From positions 1 through 44,027 of the IMG/VR virus record IMGVR_UViG_3300048571_000234: a stretch of DNA of 44,027 bases; one strand, given 5' to 3'. Of this stretch, positions 30,411-39,368 are shown one piece after another. Below the pieces are notes generated by a model. It did not search any database, was not told the origin of the DNA, and was given only the letters and a program-made list of their open reading frames with translations. Position 1 is the first letter of the stretch, and the number at the start of each line of letters is the position of its first letter. The position numbers and the translations under genes are program-made. Source of the DNA: a virus.

Positions 30411-30593
30411 CTATTTGCATATTGCGGGTGCGTTGTCTTGGTCGTATGCGTACCCGTCGCATGAGGCGTATTCTATATTCTCCATGATTGCCTGTTGTTG
30501 TCGGTGGATTCCATACATTGCGAGGAGTGAGAGCAAAGCAAAAACGAAACTTGCTATATTGAGCCAATAAATCCAGCGTGTATAATTTATCAT
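30411..30593 (-). CDS. Small single-span membrane protein (60 aa)
   Basis: Transmembrane segment IYWLNIASFVFALLSLLAMYGI after a short N-terminus, then a polar tail ending DQDNAPAICK. No TGA. A possible paralogue ends NAPAI at 31293. Function unknown; small membrane proteins in early phage regions often act in superinfection exclusion or host takeover, which is inference. Confidence 0.6.
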   Translation of the reverse strand: MINYTRWIYWLNIASFVFALLSLLAMYGIHRQQQAIMENIEYASCDGYAYDQDNAPAICK

Positions 30594-30624
30594 ATAGAAT
30601 TAGTTAATTTATAAAATGATTCTA

Positions 30625-30765
30625 CTATAGACTGATTATATTTTTTATTCAGTCATATCATGGATTTTTCTTTTCTAAAAAAGTCTTTGCGAGTCATCGT
30701 ATAGGATATGGAAAAACCATTTCTGCTTCTGTTTTTGTAGGTGATCTGAAAATTATGATTTTCAT
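30625..30765 (-). CDS. Micro-protein (46 aa)
   Basis: MKIIIFRSPTKTEAEMVFPYPIRG... with three TGA glycines, ends NIISL. Clean ATG and TAG, in line with its neighbours. No motif recognised and too short for confident prediction. Confidence 0.4.
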
Positions 30766-30772
30766 ATAATAA

Positions 30773-30901
30773 TTATTTTGAGGAAATACAAATCTTGTCC
30801 TTGCCACCGAATATTTCCGCAAGTTCTGCGAAAATATCCGAAGTATACACGCCCGTCGCCTTGCTCGCATGTGCGAGATCTGAAAAATTGAATGCTTGCA
30901 T
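30773..30901 (-). CDS. Micro-protein (42 aa)
   Basis: MQAFNFSDLAHASKATGVYTSDIFAELAEIFGGKDK resembles a short phage peptide with F-x-RASKxTGVYTxDI. The frame is open further to ATG 30973, but that would overlap the next gene by 47 bp. Predicted two-helix peptide, possibly DNA-binding. Confidence 0.5.
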   Translation of the reverse strand: MQAFNFSDLAHASKATGVYTSDIFAELAEIFGGKDKICISSK

Positions 30902-30926
30902 ATTAGTTTTTATATTAGATAATAGA

Positions 30927-31250
30927 TTATTGATTCTTGATACTGGTGAAAACATGAGTCCAAGCCGTTCCATAGTGTGTAATCTCCCAAAAGTATAAAT
31001 CGAATTCTTCGCTATATACTACCACTTCACTTGTATTCCTTTGGAGGTATTCCGCTCCATTTTGTGTGATTATATAACTTTGATAGGTGTCTATATACTC
31101 GTCATTTTCTTCATCGTAGAGAGTTCATGTGAAGTCTTCCGCATCCCCTACCTGTTGTCTTGCTGTATTGGCAAGTATACAATCTCAAACTCTTTTTGCG
31201 AGATCTGCATATGATATGTCGTCCCCTTGTGCCTGTGTAGCTGTGTACAT
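30927..31250 (-). CDS. Phage hypothetical protein with DTYQSYII...WEITHYGT pattern (107 aa)
   Basis: YIDTYQSYIITQNGAEYLQRNTSEVVVYSEEFDLYFWEITHYGTAWTHVFT agrees with a small phage family (YxIxxxGAEFL, YSEELDxYxWxITHxGTxWD). Two TGA glycines. Function unknown. A possible promoter (TTGCTT, 17 bp, TATTAT on the minus strand near 31390) could serve it. Confidence 0.65.
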
Positions 31251-31292
31251 ATAGTAAAAATAAAAGGAAATAAAAGGATTGTAGTATTATGA

Positions 31293-31487
31293 TTATATCG
31301 CTGGTGCATTAGATCATGTATACTGTCGGTGTGTGATCCGCTCGCCTGCTGTTGTGTAGCTTTGTGGCTGTTGTTGCGTTTCGACGAGAACATAATACAA
31401 GATATCCCAAGAAAAAGCAAATAAAAAGTATGTGAAATTATAGAAAGCTATTGCATAATATAGAAAACATATACAATCTATCCGCAA
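31293..31487 (-). CDS. Possible membrane protein with TTG start (64 aa)
   Basis: Open frame with a hydrophobic segment (FLYYAIAFYNFTYFLFAFSWDILYYVLV) and an end SNAPAI that echoes the NAPAI end of the 30411 gene, suggesting paralogy. There is no ATG; the best start is TTG 31487. One TGA glycine. Low confidence because the stretch is A+T-rich and a competing frame is open. Confidence 0.3.
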
Positions 31488-32082
31488 CCCAAAGCGGAAA
31501 ACTCAGAAAACAAAAAAAGACAATAAAAAGACAATAAAAACAAACGAAAACAAAAGAAACCGCAATACAAAAGGACAAAATCAAAATTGACAGAGCACCG
31601 CACGCCGAGAAATTGGCTGAATAGAGCCAAAAGAGCCGAACACAAAAAGTGATCAATTCAATTCTGTGCTGTTCAGTGTACCACTCACAAGGGTACAGCG
31701 TGTGCGAGGGTGAGGCGGGCGGGTGGTAGTGTACACTCTATACAATGACTGTATATAATTATATGATTATATATCACACTATGAATGTATCCGCAATGGA
31801 AAGCGATAGAGCAGAGACACTATATGTATGATGAAAGGACACAAGGCACACGAGCAGAGGGAACGAAGGCAAGGCGAGCCAATGTTAGAGTGAAACAAAC
31901 AAAACGACCCTCTCCCACGGGTACTTGTGCAAAAACCCTTGGCGATCGGTGCGGTCGCTCACACCCCCCACCCTGGGTGGAGAAATGTGCGATGTCGGAG
32001 CTGAAGGAAGCCAATGTGAATCTTTTCTGTTTTTTTAATTTACCATGTTTTCCTGTATTTTACTACCATTTTGCATGATGGG
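31488..32082. other. Gene-poor divergent control region
   Basis: Nothing here reads as a convincing gene. It holds a palindrome AGTGTACACT at 31728-31737 and a near copy AGTGTACCACT at 31675-31685, an A+T-rich tract (31741-31775), and the 13-bp palindrome CCACCCTGGGTGG at 31968-31980. It lies between minus-strand early genes and plus-strand replication genes, close to dnaB, so it is the best place for an origin or master operators. A plus ORF at 31781-31888 has no support. Confidence 0.5.
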
Positions 32083-32247
32083 CTAAAAAAAATACCCCCC
32101 GACGAGGCTATTCCGCCCAAGCCCATCTGCTGCAAGAGGCTCAAAAAAATTTGCACCCCAGAAAGATCTTCCGCCTGGCGAGGGTGCTGCAAAAAAATCG
32201 TCGCCGAAAAAAGATATTCCGCCTGGAGGTGGTCGTTTTGTTTCCAT
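32083..32247 (-). CDS. Repeat peptide, PGG-x-SFxG-x-xFF (54 aa)
   Basis: ATG to TAG with a three-fold imperfect repeat: PPGGISFFGDDFFAAP, SPGGRSFWGANFFEPLAADG, GRNSLVGGYFF. DNA units carry a TTTTTTT run and GGCGGAA. The opposite strand encodes KKSSPKKDIPPGG-like sequence without a start codon, similar over about 18 bp to the tail of the junction-spanning protein at 160-177. It may be a genuine peptide, or a repeat element whose coding look is a by-product. No TGA. Confidence 0.35.
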   Translation of the reverse strand: METKRPPPGGISFFGDDFFAAPSPGGRSFWGANFFEPLAADGLGRNSLVGGYFF

Positions 32248-32274
32248 TTATATCGTATAATATCCACAAAACAT

Positions 32275-32319
32275 TTGACAGGGGGTATTTTCTCTATATA
32301 CTCATTCATATTCATATTC
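32275..32319 (+). promoter_or_regulatory. Consensus promoter with downstream triple decamer
   Basis: TTGACA (32275-32280), 16 bp, TATACT (32297-32302). ATTCATATTCATATTC lies at 32304-32319, over the predicted start. Drives the replication/terminase block beginning at 32335. The only decamer site placed downstream of -10, a classic roadblock or repressor position. Confidence 0.8.
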
Positions 32320-32334
32320 TCTCACATTTTTGCT

Positions 32335-32508
32335 ATGAAACACTGGATAAAAAGCCTCTTCCTCGGTGATGAAACCCCCATGAAAACCATCATGTGGATC
32401 GCCATCATCTGTTCGGTGATCCTCCATATTTTGGAAGCTCCTGAATGGAGCTATATCGTCCTCGTAATCGCTACGGTCGCTCTCCATATACTCGTAACCT
32501 CTGACTAA
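32335..32508 (+). CDS. Small two-span membrane protein (57 aa)
   Basis: Two hydrophobic stretches (IMWIAIICSVILHIL and YIVLVIATVALHILV) joined by EAPEWS. First gene behind the consensus promoter, 1 bp before the next ATG. No TGA. Function unknown. Confidence 0.65.
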   Translation: MKHWIKSLFLGDETPMKTIMWIAIICSVILHILEAPEWSYIVLVIATVALHILVTSD

Positions 32509-32509
32509 C

Positions 32510-32776
32510 ATGACTCTCTTCTCGAAATGAAATACTGAATGGAAAAAGAGTATCCCTGGACTTCCAAAGGAACAAAGCCCTGCGGTGAAGAAAAAGAGGA
32601 TACTCGACTGGATGGAGTGGACAACAGGGAGAAATCGGAAGGCAATAGGCACTTTTTTCCAGAGAAATGGGCTCGAATTCGATCCAGGAGAGGTCTCGAC
32701 CTATATAGCAGCCTCTCGGATAAATACAGGAGGAAGCGTCCTCCTCTCTGACCTGAAGGCTCTCGATAATAAATAA
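32510..32776 (+). CDS. Hypothetical protein upstream of helicase (88 aa)
   Basis: One TGA glycine (FSK-G-NTEW). KKRILDWMEWTTGRNRKAIGTFFQRNGLEFDPGEVSTYI is helical and basic, as expected of a helicase loader or DNA-binding accessory, but no motif proves it. Ten bases before the dnaB start; its position suggests a replication partner. Confidence 0.6.
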
Positions 32777-32786
32777 TCACTCTCCT

Positions 32787-34106
32787 ATGGCACACCATAC
32801 TCCGCCTCACTCAGAAGATGCCGAACGAGGCATCCTCGGGTCTATCATGATCGATCCTGAATCCGTCACCTACGCTATAGAATCCTTGGATCGAGACGAC
32901 TTCTATAATCCTGCGAATTCGATCATATTTGAAGCGATGAAGTCCCTCTTTATGGATAATATCGCTGTAGACTCCCTCGTCGTACAGAACTATCTCATGA
33001 GTAATAAAAAGCTCGAGGCGATCGGGGGGAATGTCTACCTATGAGATCTCATGACCTCGGTCTATACCTCAGCCAATATCGCCAACTATATCCGAATCGT
33101 GAAGGATAAATCACTCCTACGGTCGCTCCAGAAGGCGAGCCACCTGATCGGGCGGATCGCTGAGGATGAATCTATCCCTGTCAGGGAGTCCATAGAGAAG
33201 GCTCAGGAAGCACTCTTTGACTCGACCCAGGGAATTGGGAAGAGCTCGATCGCCTCGATGAAGCAGGCTCTCAATGAACGCTATGAAATCCTTGCCCAGC
33301 TCCAATCTGATCCGAATTTTATCGATAATAAGCGAATATCGACGGGATATGAGGGGTTTGACGAGAAAATAGGGGGATTTACGAGGGGAAATCTCATCAT
33401 CGTCGCCGCTCGACCCTCTATGGGAAAGACGGCGATCGCCCTGAATTTCGCTCAAAATCTGGCGAAAAATGGCAAAAATATCATCATATTCTCCCTCGAG
33501 ATGTCCCGAGACGAGCTCGTGGATCGACTGGTCTCCGCTCATACAGGGATCGACCAGCGAAAGTTCCATGGGGGGAAGCTCTCGGACTATGAATTCTCTC
33601 GAGTGGCAGATGCGATGGAAGACCTCTCGAAGGCAACGATCTATATCGACGACTCTCCGAGTGGCATCACGCTCTCCGAGATCAGGAGTAAGGCAAAACG
33701 AATGAAGATGCAGCAAGGCGTCGATCTCATCATCATCGACTACCTCCAGCTCATCGACTGACCCAATCATGGCAATCGAGTCCAGGAAGTATCGGACATC
33801 TCGAGGGGACTCAAATCGATGGCTCGTGAACTCGATGTCCCGATCGTGGCACTCGCACAGCTCTCTCGAGCGGTCGAACAACGACCCGACAAGCGACCCG
33901 TGATGGCGGATCTGCGAGACTCGGGATCGATCGAACAGGATGCCGACATCATCGCTATGCTCTACCGTGACGACTACTACAACGACTTCTCTGAAACCCC
34001 TGGGGTGACCAATATCTTCATACGAAAGAATCGTAATGGGATGACAGGCAAGATCGATATGAAGTTCGAGACCCAGAGCCAGAAGTTCTTTGACTTGATC
34101 GCCTAA
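32787..34106 (+). CDS. dnaB: Replicative DNA helicase DnaB (439 aa)
   Basis: N-terminal domain (HSEDAERGILGSIMIDPESVTYAIESLDRDDFYNPANSIIFEAM), Walker A ARPSMGKTA (about 207-216), SLEMSRDELVDRLVS, Walker B LIIIDYLQLI, and C-terminal RGLKSMARELDVPIVALAQLSRAVEQRPDKRPVMADLRDSGSIEQDADII. Two TGA glycines, in NVYL-G-DLM and LQLID-G-P. It unwinds DNA at the phage fork. No primase or polymerase is visible in the window, so those must come from the host. Length is normal for DnaB. Confidence 0.96.
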
Positions 34107-34119
34107 CCTCACTATAGCT

Positions 34120-34260
34120 ATGAAAAATAGATCAAAACACTTCTGATTCTACGAATACTGGAAAGTAAAATACTGATATATAGATCATCTTACTCAAAAG
34201 AAAAGGTCTACATATCCTCGATGGATTTGGAAGATTCTAAAATATTTTAACTGGATTTAA
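34120..34260 (+). CDS. Basic micro-protein (46 aa)
   Basis: MKNRSKHFGFYEYWKVKYGYIDHLTQKKRSTYPRWIWKILKYFNWI: aromatic and strongly basic, two TGA glycines. Ends 2 bp before the small-terminase ATG. Function unknown; it could bind nucleic acid or membrane. Confidence 0.45.
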
Positions 34261-34262
34261 TT

Positions 34263-34901
34263 ATGACAAAACACCGTGAAACATCAAAACTCTGAGTCAC
34301 TATCCTCAGGAGTAAAGAAGAAATCCGAGAGGAACAAGAAATGATGGCACAGGATCCATTTGATGCTGACTTCCTCTGGGAGAGTGCGGAAGATCGCTGT
34401 ATCGCAGGACTCGTGAAACTCACGCCTCAGGAGGAGCGGTTTTGTCTCCTCTATGCCCTCAAGAGTGATATGCTCTTCGATGCGTATGAGTGCTACCTCC
34501 AGGTCTACGAAGAGGAAAGTGCTGGGCTCAATCGCAAGGCGATCGTCGCTCGTGCCCGAAGGCTCCTCGAGAAGAATGAAGTCACCAAGCGAATCAATCA
34601 GCTCCTCCATAATCCCGTCGATGGACTCTCTGATGCGGTGGCGGATCGACAGCTCTATCACCTCATGATGCAGAATGCGGATATGAATGTGAAACTCCGA
34701 GCGATCGAGATGTACAAAAAAGAGGTCGGGAAGTTCGTCAAGCGAACGGAGACCAAAAATATCAATGCGAACATCATCTATGCGAAGGTGGTAGGGGATC
34801 CGAGCCTGGCTCCATTACTGCCTGATAATGATCCGAATGCTGGAGCGATCGAGGGAGACTGGGACGATGTCGATGAGCGAATTTTCAAGGGAAACAAATA
34901 G
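34263..34901 (+). CDS. terS: Terminase small subunit (212 aa)
   Basis: KLTPQEERFCLLYALKSDMLFDAYECYLQVYE...ARARRLLEKNEVTKRINQLL is the Terminase_2/HTH signature (LTPKQERFCxEYL, AxxxAxRLLKxxxVxxRI). Downstream, a coiled helix (AVADRQLYHLMMQNADMNVKLRAIEMYKKEV) for oligomerisation and an acidic C-terminus for TerL contact. One TGA glycine. Recognises the packaging site on phage DNA. The terL promoter begins right after it. Confidence 0.85.
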
Positions 34902-34909
34902 TGTTTTCC

Positions 34910-34937
34910 TTGTTTTTTATATGAATATGAATATAAC
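34910..34937 (+). promoter_or_regulatory. Decamer promoter, predicted leaderless, drives terL
   Basis: TTGTTT, 16 bp ending GAATATGAA, TATAAC, TCGTCT, ATG at 34944. Transcription should start on the A of the terL start codon. Lies between terS and terL. Confidence 0.75.
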
Positions 34938-34943
34938 TCGTCT

Positions 34944-36659
34944 ATGGAAAAAATACAATTCAATGTCGAAAAGGCTCTGGTCTGAAAACTCAAGGATCGT
35001 GAATGGCGTATAAATAACTTGTACAAGATTGTCAATGAAGATGGCGAGCTCATTACCTTCAAGATGAACCGTATCCAGAGACAGATCTACCGAGAAATAA
35101 AAGAAGCCGCTCAAAAGGGTCGGCATATCAATATCCTCAAGTACCGTCAGGGAGGAGTATCGACCTTTTTTATTGTCCTCTTTTTCGATGATACCCTCTG
35201 GGGAGGAACGAATCGAGATAACTATATCATGTGTCACCGTCTGGATCTCTTGGATCAGTTTTTCAATAAGGTGAAGGTGATGTATGATAATCTCGATCCT
35301 GAGATCAAGGCGATGATCCCACAACCCAAGCACTACTCGGGCAATCGGATCCAGTTCGAAGGAACGAATAATCAGCTTATCATCACGATGGATGTCCGTG
35401 GTAAAACACCGACAAACCTCCATATCTCGGAGTTTGCATTTATGCCTGAAGAGCACCAGGCAGCGACATTCCTGGCGATCAATCCGATCCGTAATGCGAA
35501 TGTCTCGATCGAGTCTACGGCGAATGGTGAAGGAAATACTCACCATAAGCTCTGTGAACAGGGGATGAAGAAACAGGGGGCATACCGATTCCTCTTTTAT
35601 CCTTGGTTCATCGATGATCGAAATGAGGTACTACCTCCTGAAGGAATGATGTACACCGTGAAGGAAAAAGATATCATCCGTACCTATCTCAGTGATATGT
35701 TCACTCCTGAAGAGATCATACGAAAGATGGCATGGAGACGGATGCAGATCGAAACGAATAAGGCACTCGGTCTCCTCGGAGAAAAGAAGTTCATGCAGGA
35801 AAACCCTGCGAGTCCGATGGAAGCATTTCTCACGACAGGTGGTCGAGTATTTCCTGAAGAGGATATCGACTTCGAGATCGTCTCTCCACTCGAGACGGCT
35901 GGCGACTGGAGAGGATGGAGACTCTATAGTCTCCCTGAAGATAAGTGTAGTATCGGAGTCGATGTCGGTCATGGTATCGGGCAGGACTACACGGTCATCT
36001 ATGTGATGAATGCTCTCAATCGGTGTATCGCACTATTTCGGTCGAATGTCCTCCAGGAAGATCAGATCGCCGAGAAGCTCGATGAGATCCTGACCTTCGA
36101 CTTTGGTCAGGGACGATCCTACTGGGGTCGCATCCTGATCGAGAACAATCAGGGGCAAGCCCTCATCAATGCGTGTAAAAAGTATGACTGGTTCGATGAG
36201 CTCGTCATCCCCCTCATGGATACGAGAACCGATGAGGTGAAGAAGAAAAAACCAAACTCGAAGATCGCCTATGGATTCACGACAACGGGAGCGTCGGGTG
36301 GCTGATGATCAAAAGAACTGATCATCAAAGAATTCCGATGAGCCCTCTATCGAAAAATGGTGGGGATCCCTCTCGAGTGTTATAATGAGATCGTGACCTA
36401 TCGGTATGCACCGTCGGGGAAGGCGGAAGCCACTCCTGGTAACCACGATGACTGTATCATCGCTGCGATGCTCGCCCTCTATGCGAAGAATCATGACACC
36501 CATGTAGTATACTGGGCAAAATGAGTTGGTATAGGAGAAATTTTCTTCCTTCCCAATAGTCCTGAAGCGATGCGACGAGATATCGAGAGAACTTGGACTG
36601 AAAAAAATGTTGATAATTTTGAAATTCCTATACAATTTGAAGAAGAAAGTATCTGCTAA
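34944..36659 (+). CDS. terL: Terminase large subunit (571 aa)
   Basis: ATPase: KYRQGGVST (residues 66-74, Walker A-like, as KxRQxGxST), LHISEFAFM as Walker B, then STANGEGN coupling motif. C-terminal RNase H-like nuclease: CSIGVDVGHGIGQDYTVIYVM (about residue 330), LIENNQG, and a late DDCIIAAMLA segment. Five TGA glycines, three near the C-terminus. Packages DNA into the procapsid by ATP hydrolysis and cuts the concatemer. Start at 34944 is fixed by the promoter. Confidence 0.93.
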
Positions 36660-36669
36660 ACCCCACCCT

Positions 36670-36891
36670 ATGGAAAATATCGTCTATATCCTTGTCGCAG
36701 TTATTTCTATCCAGTCTATCGGATGACTCTACATCATCTATAGGCTGGCTTTGCTTGTAAAAGCCAAAGACCTCTATGAGGCACGAAGCTATACCGAAAA
36801 GACCCCTGAACCAACGATGAATGATGATGACTATGCTGATGTCTGACCTATAACTTCTAACCTTTTTGCAGATGTCACTTCTTCAAGATAA
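36670..36891 (+). CDS. Single-span membrane protein (73 aa)
   Basis: N-terminal segment IVYILVAVISIQSIGGLYIIY is a transmembrane helix with a TGA glycine; a second TGA sits in ADV-G-PIT. Ends 20 bp inside the portal gene in another frame. Function unknown; encoded between terminase and portal. Confidence 0.55.
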
Positions 36892-38923
36892 TTATAAGGG
36901 ATTTCTCGGGGATTTTCAACGAAAGATCGCTCAGTCATCGAGCCATAGAATCAACTGGGAGCAACTCGCATACATGTGTGATGTCTATTTTAAGCGTTCT
37001 CTCGATCAGAGTCCAGGAACCAATAAGGTCGCTGGATCCAATACCATGAAAATGACTCCCAGGGATCAAGCCATCCATATCCCCAAGATCAAAAAGATTG
37101 CCAGGGGGATCAAGAATATGCTCCTGAAGAACCAGCCTCGCTGGAATATCCAGGCAGGAGGACTCGTCAAAGCTCCCTCGGCGGATGAGGTCGAAGTCGC
37201 CCAGAAGATCCTCGACTACTACTATAAAAAAGCCTATGTCCGTACAGGACTCCGAGATATCGTCACGGATGGATTCGTCAAGTCTCTCGGGTGGTGTAGT
37301 GTCCTCTGGGATAGTGATAGAGACGAATGTAGGATCTCATTCGAATCTCCTGACAATATCTATACCTCTCCTGACTGTCGGTTCGAGTGACCGACGATCA
37401 CGGGAAGCTATGTGATCCGTCGCTATGTCCGAGGGATTCAGGAAGTCAAAACTAATCCTCTCTACGCAAATGGAAAATTTGCAGAGGATGTATCGAAGAT
37501 CGTTGCCTCCTATGGAAAAGAAAAGAGCCTCTTCAATCGTCTCACGGGAAATCTCGTTGTCTATACGAATACCGATGGGATGGGTCTCGTAGAGGAGATC
37601 TACTTCATGGATGATAGAGCAGTTCCGATGTCTCAGGAGTCTGTCCTCGATGCTCTCAAAACCATCGCTGAAGGGGAAGGAGGGATCGATGCTCTCGAAG
37701 GAAGGGAGGAGAAAAAGGAATCAAAACTCCGTGTCATCGCTATGGTCGGAGATATCGTGATCCGTGATGAATTTCTTGACTATGACTACTTTCCCTGGTT
37801 CGGATATAAGCCCGAACACGATCATGGACAGATCTATACACGACCCTGGATTGCTGATCTCATCCCCCTGGCTGATGCCATCAATCGTGCCTGGACAAAT
37901 CGGGATGTCTGGATCAATAATGTTGCCCGAGGGCGTATCATGCTGAAAAAAAATACCAAGCTCTCTACCCTCAAAAACACCTTCGGAATCGATATTGTCC
38001 AGTATGAAGGAGAGATGCCTACCGAGATGCGAATCGAGGCGATGCCTCCACAGGTCGGCAGTCATATCGCTGAAGCGAGTGCTATCATGGATGATGTCGG
38101 TGGTATCCATGGAGCATCGAGTGGACAAAATATCGGGACGAACTACTCGGGTACGGCTATAGCGGCTCTCCAGGCAGCGGATCTCGATAATGTCTCTGAG
38201 CCAAAGGAAAATCTCGAAACCTTCTTCGAAGAGCTCGCCTACCGCATCCTCGACTGTGAATCGAAGTTCGGGAAGATCAAACGATTCCAAAGAAAAGAAG
38301 GAGGAGAGATCGTCGCTATGGGCATCGCTGGTATGAAAGCGGCAGAATCTGCTGGACTCTCCACGGAATGAGCGATCATGATCAAGCCATTTGATAATAT
38401 CGAGGTCGATATCGTGCCTGGATCGGCATTCACGGATATCCTCGCTGTAGAAAACCTCACGAAGATGAAAGAACTCGGTCTAAAGATCCCTGATAGTGCG
38501 ATCATGGAGGCGATGAAGATCGGGAATGCTCGTGAGCTCATCAATCGAGCGATGCAAGAGGAAGAGATGGCTCAGGAATATAAGGATGGTCATGATGCTC
38601 TCGAGGTGAAGCAAGCCGAACTCGAGACGATGAAACTCCTCGAGGGGATCCCCGTCGCTGCACAACAGGGTGAAAATCACGAGATCCATAATGCGATCCA
38701 TGGAAAAGCCCTCCAGTCACTCGATAAATCGGATCCTCGGGCGGAAGCTCTGCGAAAACATATGCTCCAACATGAGGCGATGGTCAATCCACAAGCACAA
38801 CTCCCTGGAGAAACGGAAATCCCCGTCTGACCCGTGTGAACTGGTGCCGCTCCCCCAGGATGATCACAAGAAGTGATCGCACCACCTCCTCCAGGAGCCG
38901 AACAAATCCCAGTAGCAGCTTAA
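36872..38923 (+). CDS. Portal protein (683 aa)
   Basis: Follows terL and is of portal size. Features: KIKKIARGIKNMLLKNQPRWNIQAGG, GFVKSLGWCSVLWD, ESPDNIYTSPDCRFEG, PYFPWFGYKPEHDHGQ-like segment near 260, PLADAINRAWTNRDVWI, ASSGQNIGTNYSGTAI and a long C-terminal helix, all typical of large podovirus-style portals. Six or more TGA glycines, and a Pro/Gly-rich end. Forms the dodecameric DNA channel. Slight start ambiguity: 36872 is used, overlapping the upstream gene by 20 bp. Confidence 0.8.
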
Positions 38924-38945
38924 CATACAGGTTTCTCTAAAATAT

Positions 38946-38973
38946 TTGACATCGTCAATGTGATGAATATAAT
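38946..38973 (+). promoter_or_regulatory. Consensus promoter for small ncRNA
   Basis: TTGACA, 16 bp, TATAAT: both boxes match the consensus, the best promoter in the window. The spacer ends GTGATGAA, a degenerate form of the decamer, so control may be weaker or absent. Predicted start about 38980. Confidence 0.85.
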
Positions 38974-38978
38974 TCTCC

Positions 38979-39100
38979 CACATCTGCTGATGCAGGGTGT
39001 CGTATATTTTAGGCAATAAAGATATACGCAACCCTGCATCTATCCCTTCGAGGGGCAATGCAGACTAACCTATCATTATTGCCAGTGATAGGTTTTTTTT
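38979..39100 (+). ncRNA. Compact structured ncRNA, three-way junction (about 120 nt)
   Basis: A self-contained transcription unit with no ORF. P1: TCTGC 38983-38987 with GCAGA 39060-39064. P2: GATGCAGGGT 38989-38998 with ACCCTGCATC 39031-39040, extended by CGTATAT 39001-39007 with ATATACG 39022-39028 around a 14-nt loop. P3: CCCT 39044-39047 with AGGG 39051-39054. Ends in a perfect terminator. No known RNA class recognised; not tRNA- or 6S-shaped by eye. Strong promoter implies high levels. Confidence 0.75.
39067..39100 (+). terminator. Rho-independent terminator of the ncRNA
   Basis: AACCTATCA (39067-39075) pairs perfectly with TGATAGGTT (39086-39094), loop of 10 nt, followed by a run of T to 39100. 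Confidence 0.9.
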
Positions 39101-39221
39101 ATTATTTATCTTTTCCCACTATGGATGACCGCTATATCACAACTGGAGGAGAGGGATCAGTGACTTTCACTGCTTCAACATCTACTATTCCTGAGAAAAA
39201 AAGCCTCCTTATGGGACATCC

Positions 39222-39368
39222 ATGACTGCCTATAAGGCGATGCAACGAGCGAATGGGAGAGAAAAATCTTCCCTCTTCACCAAGAAGTGGACTCCTGGAA
39301 GACAAAATGAGCTGAATGTCTACCGATTCATGATCCAGCGAATCAATAACAAACTCAAGTATGCCTAA
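39222..39368 (+). CDS. Small basic protein (48 aa), possibly frameshifted from 39121
   Basis: MTAYKAMQRANGREKSSLFTKKWTPGRQNELNVYRFMIQRINNKLKYA, codon use like neighbouring genes, no TGA. Upstream, ATG 39121 opens a frame (MDDRYITTGGEGSVTF...IPEKK) that would join this one by a -1 shift in the A7 run at 39196-39202, giving a protein of about 81 residues. Basic helical content suggests nucleic-acid binding. No family recognised. Confidence 0.5.
   Translation: MTAYKAMQRANGREKSSLFTKKWTPGRQNELNVYRFMIQRINNKLKYA

Noticed and set aside
31438-31656. Hydrophobic minus-strand ORF of 72 aa
   Set aside because: TTG start, composition is only T-rich DNA, and no conserved pattern.
31781-31888. Plus-strand ORF of 35 aa in the control region
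   Set aside because: No motif, no close promoter, and code 25 lengthens chance ORFs.
31820-32014. Minus-strand ORF of 64 aa in the control region
   Set aside because: No recognisable features; overlaps palindromes and lies in G+C-rich non-coding sequence.
38979-39064. tRNA, including a UCA-reading glycine tRNA
   Set aside because: No cloverleaf, anticodon loop or CCA end; no T-arm consensus found anywhere in the window by eye. The suppressor tRNA is presumably from the host.
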